A stretch of 16,114 bases of DNA from contig JAEZZE010000181.1 of the NCBI GenBank assembly GCA_023418755.1, positions 1 to 16,114 on the forward strand. The letters are read 5' to 3'. Origin of the DNA: Bacillota bacterium. Lineage in GTDB: Bacteria; Bacillota; Bacilli; Paenibacillales; Paenibacillaceae. Below the pieces are notes generated by a model. The model made no database searches. It worked only from the letters and a program-made list of their open reading frames with translations, and was not told the origin of the DNA. Positions 5,906 to 14,283 of the stretch are shown in pieces. Position numbers and translations under genes: made by a program. Each line of letters starts with the position of its first letter. The stretch's first letter is position 1.

Positions 5906-8218
5906 ATGCCGACGGGATTTCGTTCGCGCAAATACCTGCAGCGTCTGATCGTATCGCTGATCGTTTTTGTCGTGCTGGTGCTGTGCGTGTTTGCTTTTAC
6001 GCTGTATTGGAATATGAAGGACGGAACGATGAGGCAGCAGCAGGAAGCCAATCGCAAGGTGCTCGCGCAAATCAAGTACAACGTCGGATACATGGATGAA
6101 ATTTTGCGAAATTTGATGATGTCGCTGTATTTCGATCACGAAGCGACTTCCCTGCTGCACAACCAGCAATTCAGTTACGGGGACGTGGCGATCAAACTGG
6201 CCCGTCTCGACAAGCTGGCCGATTCCTCCACTTACCTTCATTCGATTACCGTCTACAACGCCAATACGGATACGTACCTGTCGACGAACCGCAGCTTTCA
6301 GGACAATTTGGCCGGACAGATCGAATCGTTCGAAGCTCAATTAGCCGAGCGGCGCGAGCTGCCGAATATGAAGCCGATTCCGATCCATCCTCCCGCCGCA
6401 GCCGACAAGGTCGAATTTTTCTCCTATATGATGCAGGGCGCAAGCTTCGGCGGCTCAAGCAAGTCGAGCCGGCTCGTTCTGAATGTCAAACCGGAATGGG
6501 TGTTCAACAATTTGGCGGTGATGAACGATCTGGCCTACGATCGCAGCCAATCGCTGCTGCTGATGGAAATCGACGGTACGCTGTATACGAACGACTACGA
6601 AAAGGCTTCTTCCGTGACGGAGGAAGCCGTCGCGCGTATTCGGGCAACAGCGGGAGAATTCGAGACCTTCGTCGTCGGGAGCGCGCAAGGCAACAAACTG
6701 GTTACGGTCATGCCGCTGGGCGTCTATCCCTGGAAGGTGGTCAGCGTGCAGTCCTACGATTACGCGTTTAAGGAAGTTTATCGGACGCGCAACATGCTGA
6801 TGCTGATCACCGCGGCTTTTTTGCTGCTGTCCGGCATTGTGGCTTGGCTGCTGTCGAACCGGCTGTATCGGCCGCTCGACCGCATGCTTGGCAGACTGAA
6901 AGGGTGGAACGGGTCCGAAGCGGCGATGCAAAAGGACGAATGGACGTATTTGAACGACACTTACGCCTCCATGATGGAGAAGGCGACCAGCGCCGAACGC
7001 TCGCAAGCCCGCAATCGCCGGATTATCCGGCAGTTTCAAGTGCGCAGCCTGCTGGAGGGCAGCTCCGGCCTGAGCCGGGAGCAATTCTCCCAACTGCTGC
7101 AGGAGCAGAAGCTGCCGCTTGGGGCGGAGGGGCCTTATCTGCTCGGCTTGTGCAAGCTGGACCAGGACAACGGCCGCTTCCCCCAAGCCGGAAGCAAGGA
7201 GAAAGCCATGTATCGCTTCGCGCTCGGCAACATTGCCGAGGAATGGCTGAGCAAGCGCTGCAGCCCGGTCTGGCTGGAGACCGACAAAGGCAGCGGGGAG
7301 TTCGTTTTCCTCGGCACGCTGACCGGGAAGTTCGATACCGACGCATTTGCGGAGGAGCTGCGACAATTGCAGAAGTATTTGCTGACCAGCTATCAGCTGG
7401 CCGTCGCCTTTGCTTACCCCGAGCCTTTTGACGATTACCGACTGATCTCCGATGCCTACAAACGGGCGAAGGAGCTGATGAAGTATCGGATGCTGCTCGG
7501 AGCGACCGCCATTTTGTCCGAAGAGACGGTTCGCGAGAGCGAGCGGGACGAGGATATTTTGCAGGCGACGGATCGGGAGAAGCGGATGATCGAACATCTG
7601 CGTGCGGGCAGCGGGGAGGCGCTCGGCGAGGATTTCCGCGCTTTCTTCCAATACGCCTCCGGACTGACGTTCGGGCAGTTCATGAACGCGGTGCTGCATA
7701 TGACGGTCGCCGTCGTCAAGACGATCGGCGAGATGAACGAAAACCGGATTCGCCCGCTGAACATGGATACCCGGCATTTCTACCAAGAGGTGCTGGGGCG
7801 GGAGACGGCGGCGGATATGGAGGCTTTATTTCAACAATTGGCCGCCCAGATCGAAGATCCGAACGTGCGGGGAGACGGCGAACGGACGGATATTTTGTGC
7901 CGGACGATGAAGGACATGATCGCCGAAAACTACGCTGCCCCCGATTTCGGTCTGCCTGCGATCGCCCAGTTGCTGAAAATGTCCTCCGCCTATATCGGCC
8001 GCCAATTCAAGCAAGGCACGGGTCAATCGGTTACGGAATACCTCAACGACGTCCGTCTGGAGCGCGCGCTGGAGCTGCTGGAATCCGAGGAAATGACCGT
8101 CAACGAGGTGATGGAAGGCTGCGGGTATCGTTCGCAGAGCCATTTCTTCAAGCAATTCAAGCTCAAATTCGGCACCTCGCCCAAAAACTATCGCCTTGCC
8201 CGAGCCATGAAGCAGTAA
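5906..8218 (+). CDS. Membrane-bound AraC-family transcriptional regulator
   Basis: This 770-residue protein is a one-piece sensor-regulator. Residues ~12-34 form the first membrane segment; ~35-295 would lie outside and probably fold as a Cache-like sensor. Residues ~297-320 form the second membrane segment, followed by a HAMP-like R-L-Y-R-P-L-D start. A cytoplasmic region of about 340 residues leads to a C-terminal double helix-turn-helix of AraC type (about the last 100 residues, with I-A-Q-L-L-K-M-S-S-A-Y-I-G-R-Q-F-K and G-Y-R-S-Q-S-H-F-F-K-Q-F-K). Such proteins combine what YesM/YesN-type two-component pairs split between two genes. It likely senses a sugar outside and switches on the neighbouring transporter and hydrolases. 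The start ATG 5906 has GGGAGTGAG just upstream, whereas a longer frame from 5717 would overlap the GH30 gene and lacks support. Lying between the hydrolase and transporter genes suggests autoregulation. Confidence 0.92.
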   Translation: MPTGFRSRKYLQRLIVSLIVFVVLVLCVFAFTLYWNMKDGTMRQQQEANRKVLAQIKYNVGYMDEILRNLMMSLYFDHEATSLLHNQQFSYGDVAIKLARLDKLADSSTYLHSITVYNANTDTYLSTNRSFQDNLAGQIESFEAQLAERRELPNMKPIPIHPPAAADKVEFFSYMMQGASFGGSSKSSRLVLNVKPEWVFNNLAVMNDLAYDRSQSLLLMEIDGTLYTNDYEKASSVTEEAVARIRATAGEFETFVVGSAQGNKLVTVMPLGVYPWKVVSVQSYDYAFKEVYRTRNMLMLITAAFLLLSGIVAWLLSNRLYRPLDRMLGRLKGWNGSEAAMQKDEWTYLNDTYASMMEKATSAERSQARNRRIIRQFQVRSLLEGSSGLSREQFSQLLQEQKLPLGAEGPYLLGLCKLDQDNGRFPQAGSKEKAMYRFALGNIAEEWLSKRCSPVWLETDKGSGEFVFLGTLTGKFDTDAFAEELRQLQKYLLTSYQLAVAFAYPEPFDDYRLISDAYKRAKELMKYRMLLGATAILSEETVRESERDEDILQATDREKRMIEHLRAGSGEALGEDFRAFFQYASGLTFGQFMNAVLHMTVAVVKTIGEMNENRIRPLNMDTRHFYQEVLGRETAADMEALFQQLAAQIEDPNVRGDGERTDILCRTMKDMIAENYAAPDFGLPAIAQLLKMSSAYIGRQFKQGTGQSVTEYLNDVRLERALELLESEEMTVNEVMEGCGYRSQSHFFKQFKLKFGTSPKNYRLARAMKQ

Positions 8219-8232
8219 AGTACGAAAAAGAG

Positions 8233-8244
8233 CGCCGCAAGGCG
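8233..8244 (+). other. Small GNRA-loop hairpin after the regulator gene
   Basis: CGCC-GCAA-GGCG lies 14 bp after the regulator stop. It has no T-run, so it is not a terminator; it may mark an RNA processing or stability point between the regulator and the more highly needed transporter genes. The rest of the 131-bp gap shows no clear promoter. Confidence 0.25.
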
Positions 8245-8260
8245 AGTAAAGTATCGTTTC

Positions 8261-8272
8261 AGCAGTAGCGCG
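8261..8272 (+). repeat. Direct repeat AGCAGTAGCGCG, copy 2
   Basis: This exact copy of the 12-mer at 4380-4391 lies between the regulator gene and the first permease, where a second promoter for the transporter genes could be. It is a candidate shared operator; the significance is uncertain because of its short length. Confidence 0.3.
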
Positions 8273-8349
8273 GGGCCCGGTGCGCGGAGCAAAATGGGAG
8301 GCATCAAGGCTGCGCTCATCGCTGCGGCAGCTCTGGAGGTGAGAGGGAA

Positions 8350-9285
8350 ATGAACAGCAGGATGAGAAAGGGGGGCATAGCGACGGGCGGCGTCGGGGCC
8401 AAGCATCGCGATTTGTTTCTGCTCAGTCTGCCCGCGCTGCTGCTTACTTTGACGTTCAGCTACTTGCCGCTGCTCGGACTTCCGGTGGCCTTCAAGAAAT
8501 TCCGGTTCGACCGTGGCATTTTCGGCAGTGCCTGGAACGGCTTCGACAATTTCAAGTTTTTCTTCGTGTCGGATAACGCCTGGCGCGTGACACGAAATAC
8601 GATTCTGTACAATACGGGTTTTATTGTGATTACGCTTGTGTGCGCACTGGCGCTGGCCGTGCTGCTGAGCGAGATGACGGGCCGGGCGGTCAAGATGTAC
8701 CAGACTACGCTGTTTTTGCCGCATTTTCTGTCCTGGGTCGTGGTCGGCTACATCGTGCTTGCGCTGCTGGAGCCGGGCAGGGGGCTGATGGACGACGTGA
8801 TGCGTCTTTTGGGTCGGGAGGCAATCAACTGGTATCAGGATGCGGGACGCTGGCCGTACATTCTGAATGCGGTCAATTTGTGGAAAACGGTCGGTTTCTC
8901 GACGCTTGTCTATTACGCCGGCATTATCGGCATCAACCCGGCGTATTACGAGGCGGCCGAAATCGACGGCGCGGGCAAGCTGCAGATGGCTTGGCGCATT
9001 ACGCTGCCGCTGCTGGCTCCGCTAGTCGTCGTGCTGCTGATCGTGGCCGTCGGCGGCATTTTCCGCGCGGACTTCGGCCTGTTCTATTTCGTTCCGAACA
9101 ATTCCAGCTTTTTGTATTCGACGACGGATGTTATCGATACGTATGTATTCCGGGCGTTGCGCACGATCGGCGATGTCGGCATGTCGGCGGCGGTCGGACT
9201 GTATCAGTCGATTGTCGGCTTCGTGCTTGTCGTCGCGACCAACGCTCTGATTCGACGCGTTAACGCCGATCATGCACTGTGGTAG
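8350..9285 (+). CDS. Carbohydrate ABC transporter permease, LplB/MalF-like
   Basis: This 311-residue polytopic membrane protein begins with a short basic tail and a membrane segment near residue 25, has further hydrophobic segments, and carries the EAA loop that docks the ATPase (E201-A-A-E-I-D-G-A-G, then I-T-L-P about ten residues on). The segment F-L-P-H-F-L-S-W-V-V-V-G is typical of LplB-type permeases of oligosaccharide importers in Paenibacillus and Bacillus. It should pair with the next permease to form the channel for sugars delivered by the lipoprotein at 10,244. The start is clear: GGAGGTGA (8335-8342) stands 7 nt before ATG. Its stop TAG (9283-9285) lies within the ribosome-binding region of the next gene. 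Confidence 0.95.
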   Translation: MNSRMRKGGIATGGVGAKHRDLFLLSLPALLLTLTFSYLPLLGLPVAFKKFRFDRGIFGSAWNGFDNFKFFFVSDNAWRVTRNTILYNTGFIVITLVCALALAVLLSEMTGRAVKMYQTTLFLPHFLSWVVVGYIVLALLEPGRGLMDDVMRLLGREAINWYQDAGRWPYILNAVNLWKTVGFSTLVYYAGIIGINPAYYEAAEIDGAGKLQMAWRITLPLLAPLVVVLLIVAVGGIFRADFGLFYFVPNNSSFLYSTTDVIDTYVFRALRTIGDVGMSAAVGLYQSIVGFVLVVATNALIRRVNADHALW

Positions 9286-9298
9286 GAGGGCGACAACG

Positions 9299-10189
9299 AT
9301 GAACGCCGGAGGAAAGGCGGACCGCGCCGCAAATGCGCTGCGCCATCTGCCGCTCGTCTTGGTCGCGGCCGCCATGATCTTTCCCCTTCTGCTCGTGGTC
9401 GCGATTTCGGTGTCCGACGAGGCGGCGCTGTCCCGTCACGGTTATCGGCTGTGGCCGGAGCGCTTCAGTCTTGCGGGTTACCGGGCCGTGCTGGGCCACC
9501 CGCAGGCGCTGCTCGACGCCTATGGCGTCACTGTGCTGGTGACGGCGGCGGGTACCGTCGCGGGACTGCTGTTCACGGCGATGGCGGCTTACGCGATGTC
9601 GCGCAAAGATTATCGGTTTCGCAAGGCGACGACGTTTTTTATCGTATTTACGATGCTGTTCAACGGAGGTTTGGTTCCGTTCTACATTCTGATCGTGAAG
9701 TATTTGCATCTAAAGGACACCTTATGGGCGCTGATTTTGCCGTATCTGGTCAATCCGTTCTACATGCTCATTATGAAGGGCTTTATGGACCGGATGCCGA
9801 TGGAGGTAGTAGAGTCGGCGAAGCTGGACGGGGCGGGCGAGTACCGGACGTTTTTCCGCATCGTGCTGCCGCTGGCCGTTCCGGCGCTCGCCACGGTTGG
9901 CCTGTTCATCTCGTTCGTCTATTGGAACGACTGGTGGCTCGGCCTGCTGTTCATCGACCGCGACAGCCGCATTCCGCTGCAGCTTCTGCTGTACCGCACG
10001 ATGAACGCGATCGAGTTCTATGCGGCGAACGCGCAGTATTTGAGCGGCAAGGTCGATATCGCAAGATTTCCCGGCCTGTCGGCCAGAATGGCGCTTGCGG
10101 TGCTGGGAGCGGGGCCGATGCTGTTTCTGTTTCCGCTGTTCCAGCGTTACTTCGTGAAAGGGCTTACGGTCGGATCGGTCAAGGAGTAA
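9299..10189 (+). CDS. Carbohydrate ABC transporter permease, YtcP/AraQ/MalG-like
   Basis: This 296-residue protein is the second permease of the importer. The EAA loop begins at E172 (E-S-A-K-L-D-G-A-G-E-Y) and ends in a Leu-Pro, with hydrophobic segments on both sides; M-L-F-N-G-G-L-V-P-F-Y and the C-terminal Q-R-Y-F-V-K-G-L-T-V-G-S-V-K-E are hallmarks of the YtcP/LplC group. ATG 9299 is the start because AGGAGGG (9284-9290) precedes it by 8 nt; the upstream in-frame ATG 9272 would overlap the previous gene and lacks such a site. No ATP-binding subunit follows. Importers of this class in Firmicutes often share an MsmX/UgpC-type ATPase encoded elsewhere, and that is likely here. Confidence 0.95.
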   Translation: MNAGGKADRAANALRHLPLVLVAAAMIFPLLLVVAISVSDEAALSRHGYRLWPERFSLAGYRAVLGHPQALLDAYGVTVLVTAAGTVAGLLFTAMAAYAMSRKDYRFRKATTFFIVFTMLFNGGLVPFYILIVKYLHLKDTLWALILPYLVNPFYMLIMKGFMDRMPMEVVESAKLDGAGEYRTFFRIVLPLAVPALATVGLFISFVYWNDWWLGLLFIDRDSRIPLQLLLYRTMNAIEFYAANAQYLSGKVDIARFPGLSARMALAVLGAGPMLFLFPLFQRYFVKGLTVGSVKE

Positions 10190-10195
10190 ATTTCT

Positions 10196-10209
10196 CCGGC
10201 AAGGGCCGG
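10196..10209 (+). other. Small hairpin between permease and binding-protein genes
   Basis: CCGGC-AAGG-GCCGG forms a 5-bp GC stem just after the permease stop, with no T-run behind it. Such hairpins between permease and binding-protein genes can protect the downstream mRNA and raise binding-protein output; here that is only inferred. Confidence 0.3.
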
Positions 10210-10243
10210 TGTAGATGAAGACGACAATGGGGGATGAAGAACA

Positions 10244-11773
10244 ATGAGGGGAAAAAGAGGAATCGCGGCCGGAGCGGCAATCGTGCTGCTCGGTACGCTG
10301 CTGGCGGCTTGCAGCGGCAATTCGCAGAATGAAGGGGCGTCCCCGGCGCCGTCCGGCGGGGCGAGCTCGTCCGTCGACAGCGGACTGAAGCCGGTGGAAC
10401 TGGTCTGGTACTATCCGCAGTGGGCGACGTACCCGGATTTGAAGGAAGTCGAGGCGGAGGTCAACAAGATTACGCAGGAGAAAATCAACTCGACGATCCG
10501 GATGATGCCGACCGACGGCGGCAGCTATGAGCAGAAGCTGAATACGATGGTGGCCGCCAACGAGAATTTCGATATCGCCTGGACATCGTTCTGGATGTTC
10601 AACTATGCGCAGAACGCCCGCCGCGGCGCCTTCGCGGAAATCGGCAGCCTGCTGGACAAGTACGGACCGGAGCTGAAGGCGACCTTCCCGGATATGGTGT
10701 GGGACGCGCTTAAGGTCGACGGGGAGATTTACGGCGTGTTGAACTACCAGACGATTACGAACAAGGAAGGGTTTCTGATTCAGAAACGGTTCGCCGACAA
10801 GTACAATTTGGACGTTTCCGCGATCAAGACGATTCGCGACATTGAGCCGTTCCTGCAGCAGATCAAGGACAACGAGCCGGACATCGTTCCGTTTGCGCTG
10901 ACCCGCGCGGGCAATTTTGAAAATATGAAGACGACCTACAACAACCTGGAGTTCATCTCCAACGAGGCGCTGGTCGGCATCTATCGCGGAGATGCGGAGA
11001 CAAAGGTGATCGACGTCGTGCAGTCGCCGGAGTACAAGGAGTATTTGACGCTGATGCACGACTGGTACGCCAAAGGACTGATCAATCCCGACGCGCCGAC
11101 CGTCAAAGCGCTGGACGACCGCAAGAAAACGGGCCAGCTCGCCGTTACGTTCCATAACGTGCTCAAGCCGGGCAAGGAAGTGGAGGAACAAATCGCCTCC
11201 GGCGGACAGGAAATCGTCATCGTACCTACGTCCGAGCCGTTCGTCGGCACGAATACGATTATCCAGTCGATGCAAGCGATCAGCAAGACGTCCAAAAATC
11301 CCGAACGCGCGCTGATGTTCCTGAACCTGCTGAATACGGACAAGGAGCTGCTCAACCTGATCTGCTACGGGATCGAAGGGAAGCATTACACCCGCATCTC
11401 GGACAATACGGTTAAGCTGATCGACAACAGCGGCTACAGCCCGAACCAGACATGGGTGTTCGGCAACGGCTTCCTGGCCGACCTGCAGGAGGGACAGACG
11501 GAGGAAGTACGGGAAGCGACGCTGAAGGAAAACAACGAGGCGCAGGCTTCGCCGATTCTCGGTTTTACGTTCGATCCGGAGCCGGTACAGACCGAGATCG
11601 CCAACATTCAGGCGGTCAACGACGAGTTCGGTCCGCCGCTGAATACGGGCGCAGCCGAGGTGGAAGCGACGCTGGCGGAGTATAACGCCAAGCGTCAGAA
11701 GGCGGGCATCGACAAGGTGGTCGCGGAGGTTCAGCGGCAGCTGGACGAATGGAAGGCCAAGACGCAGAAGTAA
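10244..11773 (+). CDS. Extracellular solute-binding lipoprotein of a sugar ABC importer (LplA-like)
   Basis: This 509-residue protein has a lipoprotein signal peptide: basic residues, a hydrophobic core, and the lipobox L-A-A-C with the lipid-carrying Cys at residue 23, followed by a Ser/Gly/Ala-rich linker. After V-E-L-V-W-Y-Y-P the fold is that of family 1 sugar-binding proteins. The C-terminal part (from about residue 400, with G-F-T-F-D-P-E-P-V-Q-T-E and a long final helix) resembles the DUF3502 tail common in Paenibacillus binding proteins. It would capture an oligosaccharide at the outer membrane face and hand it to the two permeases just upstream. ATG 10,244 is preceded by a GGGGG stretch (10,229-10,233), a little far but acceptable. 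The ligand is unknown; the flanking GH30 genes suggest a beta-glucan oligosaccharide. Confidence 0.93.
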   Translation: MRGKRGIAAGAAIVLLGTLLAACSGNSQNEGASPAPSGGASSSVDSGLKPVELVWYYPQWATYPDLKEVEAEVNKITQEKINSTIRMMPTDGGSYEQKLNTMVAANENFDIAWTSFWMFNYAQNARRGAFAEIGSLLDKYGPELKATFPDMVWDALKVDGEIYGVLNYQTITNKEGFLIQKRFADKYNLDVSAIKTIRDIEPFLQQIKDNEPDIVPFALTRAGNFENMKTTYNNLEFISNEALVGIYRGDAETKVIDVVQSPEYKEYLTLMHDWYAKGLINPDAPTVKALDDRKKTGQLAVTFHNVLKPGKEVEEQIASGGQEIVIVPTSEPFVGTNTIIQSMQAISKTSKNPERALMFLNLLNTDKELLNLICYGIEGKHYTRISDNTVKLIDNSGYSPNQTWVFGNGFLADLQEGQTEEVREATLKENNEAQASPILGFTFDPEPVQTEIANIQAVNDEFGPPLNTGAAEVEATLAEYNAKRQKAGIDKVVAEVQRQLDEWKAKTQK

Positions 11774-11873
11774 CATGGCGAAAGCAGGAAAAGGGCAAGC
11801 GAGGAAAGTGCAGGCAGGTAAATGGCAAGCTTGGAAAGCGGGAAGACGGGAAGACGCCATTACGAAAAAGCTT
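11774..11873 (+). repeat. Purine-rich spacer with short repeated units
   Basis: Most of this gap between the binding protein and the secreted GH30 consists of A and G on the + strand, with few T. It contains GGCAAGC twice, 30 bp apart (11,794-11,800 and 11,824-11,830), and a tandem GGGAAGAC (11,840-11,847 and 11,848-11,855). No terminator or promoter is evident. It could be a low-structure leader that keeps ribosome access open, or a simple repeat expansion. Confidence 0.45.
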
Positions 11874-11890
11874 AAAGGAGAGGGTTTGGA

Positions 11891-14158
11891 ATGCGCAATC
11901 GCACAGGGAAACGTTTGTTCGGTATCGCTTTGAGCTTGTCGCTCGCGTTCGCCGCGGCCGGGGCGATGTCGGCTCCGGCGGCGATGGCCGCCGGGGAGAC
12001 CGTTCAGGTATGGCGCACGAATTCGACGCTGACGGAGAAGCTGGTCGCACAGCCTTCGATTTCTTTCGGCGCGTATGTGAAAACCGACGATCCGACGATC
12101 TATGTCGACGAGCAGGAAACGTTCCAGACGGTGGACGGCTTCGGGGCGTCGCTGACGGACTCCTCCGCCTATCTGATCAACCAAAAGCTGAGCGCTTCGG
12201 CGCGCAACGCGCTGATGAGCAATCTGTTCAGCCCGACCTCCGGCATCGGGATCAACTGGCTGAGGCAGCCGATGGGCGCTTCGGATTTCTCCCATGTCGG
12301 CAATTATAACTACCGGAATTCGCCGACGGCTTCCTTTTCGATCGCGCACGATACGACCGACATCATTCCGCTGCTGCTGCAGGCGCGAACGCTGAACGCC
12401 AATCTGAAAATCGTCGCCAGCCCGTGGAGCCCTCCCGGCTGGATGAAGGAAAACAATTCGATGCTCGGCGGAGAGGACGCGCTGCTAAAGGCGGATCATT
12501 ACGATGAGCTGGCCGATTATTTTGCCGATTTCGTCGGCGCATACGAGGACGAGGGCGTTCCGATCTACGCGGTTACGCCGCAGAACGAGCCGCGCTGGGC
12601 TTCGCCGGGTTATCCCGGCATGTACTTGACCCCGGCGGAGGAAGCGAACTTCGTGAAAAATTACTTGGGTCCAGCGCTGGCCGGAACCGGAGTGAAAATT
12701 TTCGCCTTCGATCACAACTGGGACATCGACTTCGTCGAGGACTATTACAGCGACGCGGCCGCGGCGGCTTACACGGACGGGACGGCCTGGCATTGCTACG
12801 GCGGCGAGGCGACGATCATGTCCACGATGCATTATCTGTTTCCGACGAAGGATACGTATCAGACCGAGTGCACGGGCGGCATCTGGACGGACGACACGAC
12901 CGGTCAATTCGACGTCGATATGAAAAATCTGACCAAGACGATCCGCCATTGGTCCAAAAATTATATCGCGTGGAACATGGCGCTCGATACCGATCACGGC
13001 CCGACCAACGGCGGCTGCACGACGTGCACCGGCCTGGTGGAGATCAATCAGGCCACAGGAACGGTATCATACGGTCCATCCTATTACTCGATGGGCCATC
13101 TCAGCAAATTCGCCGTTCCGGGAGCGGTGCGCATCGCTTCGACGGGATACGCGTACGGGCTCCACAACGTCGCGCTGAAAAATCCGGACGGCAGCAAAGT
13201 GCTGGTCGTCTACAATGAGAAAACGGAGGACAATACGTTTAAGGTCAAATGGGGCGGCCAGAGCTTCACGTATACGCTTCCGGCCAAATCCGCCGCGACA
13301 TTCGTATGGTCGGGAACGCAGTCCGCCGCCCATACCGTTATTCCTAACGACATCGCGCTGAAGGCATCGGCTTATCACGAAGCCTTCGAGGTTAGGCCGG
13401 ATGCGGCCAACGATGCAGGAGACGGCCTGCTCATCGGGCACGCAGGGGACGGCAGCTGGATTCTGTTCAAAAACGTCGATCTGAACCGGGTAACCGGCGT
13501 GACGATGAGGGTGGCCAACGGCTATGCGACCCCAACTGCCATCGAGGTTCGAACGGACAGTCCGACGGGCGCGCTGCTCGGAACGGTCAGCATCGGCGGT
13601 ACGGGCGGCTGGTTCGACTGGTTCAATATTTCGGCTTCGCTATCCGGCGCATCGAGCGTCAAGGACGTGTATTTCGTCTTCAAAGGAGCCGTCAATCTGA
13701 ATACAATTTGGTTCAGCGGACAAAATCTATTGGCCAATCCGGGCTTCGAGTCGGGCACGATCGCCAGCTGGAGCGATTGGCATCCTTCGGGCCAGCCGTC
13801 AGCGCAGAACGTAGATAACGACAATCCGCGGACTGGCACGTACAAGCTGACGCATTACGCTTCCGGCGATTATCAGCAAACGACCTATCAGGCGGTTACG
13901 GTGCCGAACGGAACGTATAAAGCGACCGCATGGGTACGCTCAAGCGGCACTCAGAATGCGGTGCGGCTGGAAGCGAGCGGTTACGGGGGCTCGACGCTCT
14001 ACGACGACATCGGGGGGCTGTCCTCACAGAACGTATGGCGTCAGCTTGAAATCCCCAACATTGTCGTGACGACCGGCACGGTCACGATCGGCCTCCATTC
14101 CAACGCTCACGGCACGAACTGGGCCGCCTTCGACGATGTTCGGCTGGTGCCGCAATAA
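11891..14158 (+). CDS. Secreted multidomain GH30 glycoside hydrolase (probable beta-glucanase) with two C-terminal binding-like domains
   Basis: This 755-residue protein begins with a cleavable signal peptide (basic start, hydrophobic core, probable cleavage after A-M-A-A near residue 34). The GH30 catalytic domain spans about 55-475: V-D-G-F-G-A-S-L-T-D-S-S, S-P-W-S-P-P-G-W-M-K, the acid/base Glu in T-P-Q-N-E-P (E233) and the nucleophile Glu in Q-T-E-C (E326). Residues ~480-606 resemble a CBM6 beta-sandwich (W-I-L-F-K-N-V-D-L, then V-Y-F-V-F-K-G and I-W-F-S). Residues ~612-755 resemble a CBM4/9-type module (L-L-A-N-P-G-F-E-S-G at its start, A-A-F-D-D-V-R-L at its end). The overall look is closest to GH30 subfamilies 1 and 3, which include endo-beta-1,6-glucanases; the substrate is inferred, not proven. 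It is the last gene of the operon, with AAAGGAG upstream and a terminator 22 bp after its stop. Confidence 0.92.
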   Translation: MRNRTGKRLFGIALSLSLAFAAAGAMSAPAAMAAGETVQVWRTNSTLTEKLVAQPSISFGAYVKTDDPTIYVDEQETFQTVDGFGASLTDSSAYLINQKLSASARNALMSNLFSPTSGIGINWLRQPMGASDFSHVGNYNYRNSPTASFSIAHDTTDIIPLLLQARTLNANLKIVASPWSPPGWMKENNSMLGGEDALLKADHYDELADYFADFVGAYEDEGVPIYAVTPQNEPRWASPGYPGMYLTPAEEANFVKNYLGPALAGTGVKIFAFDHNWDIDFVEDYYSDAAAAAYTDGTAWHCYGGEATIMSTMHYLFPTKDTYQTECTGGIWTDDTTGQFDVDMKNLTKTIRHWSKNYIAWNMALDTDHGPTNGGCTTCTGLVEINQATGTVSYGPSYYSMGHLSKFAVPGAVRIASTGYAYGLHNVALKNPDGSKVLVVYNEKTEDNTFKVKWGGQSFTYTLPAKSAATFVWSGTQSAAHTVIPNDIALKASAYHEAFEVRPDAANDAGDGLLIGHAGDGSWILFKNVDLNRVTGVTMRVANGYATPTAIEVRTDSPTGALLGTVSIGGTGGWFDWFNISASLSGASSVKDVYFVFKGAVNLNTIWFSGQNLLANPGFESGTIASWSDWHPSGQPSAQNVDNDNPRTGTYKLTHYASGDYQQTTYQAVTVPNGTYKATAWVRSSGTQNAVRLEASGYGGSTLYDDIGGLSSQNVWRQLEIPNIVVTTGTVTIGLHSNAHGTNWAAFDDVRLVPQ

Positions 14159-14179
14159 CCGCAATTCATTTTTCGCTCG

Positions 14180-14223
14180 TCGCCGTTCGCCTCCGATAGG
14201 ATGGAGCGGGCGGCGATTTTTTT
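14180..14223 (+). terminator. Intrinsic terminator ending the GH30/transporter operon
   Basis: An 11-bp stem (14,180-14,190 with 14,206-14,216, two G-U pairs) with an inner TCC/GGA extension is followed by seven T. It lies directly after the secreted GH30 gene. Confidence 0.85.
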
Positions 14224-14283
14224 CTGCGATTGCCCCATTTTGCACCCGGGAGAAAACTTGTGTTAAGGCTTAGCAAGGGGAAT

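Noticed and set aside
9722..12349. 875-codon open frame on the minus strand
   Set aside because: It lies antisense to a permease, a binding protein and a GH30 gene that are all well supported. Its product is rich in Arg, Gln, His and Leu without any recognisable domain. Long antisense frames are common in GC-rich genes with strong codon bias.
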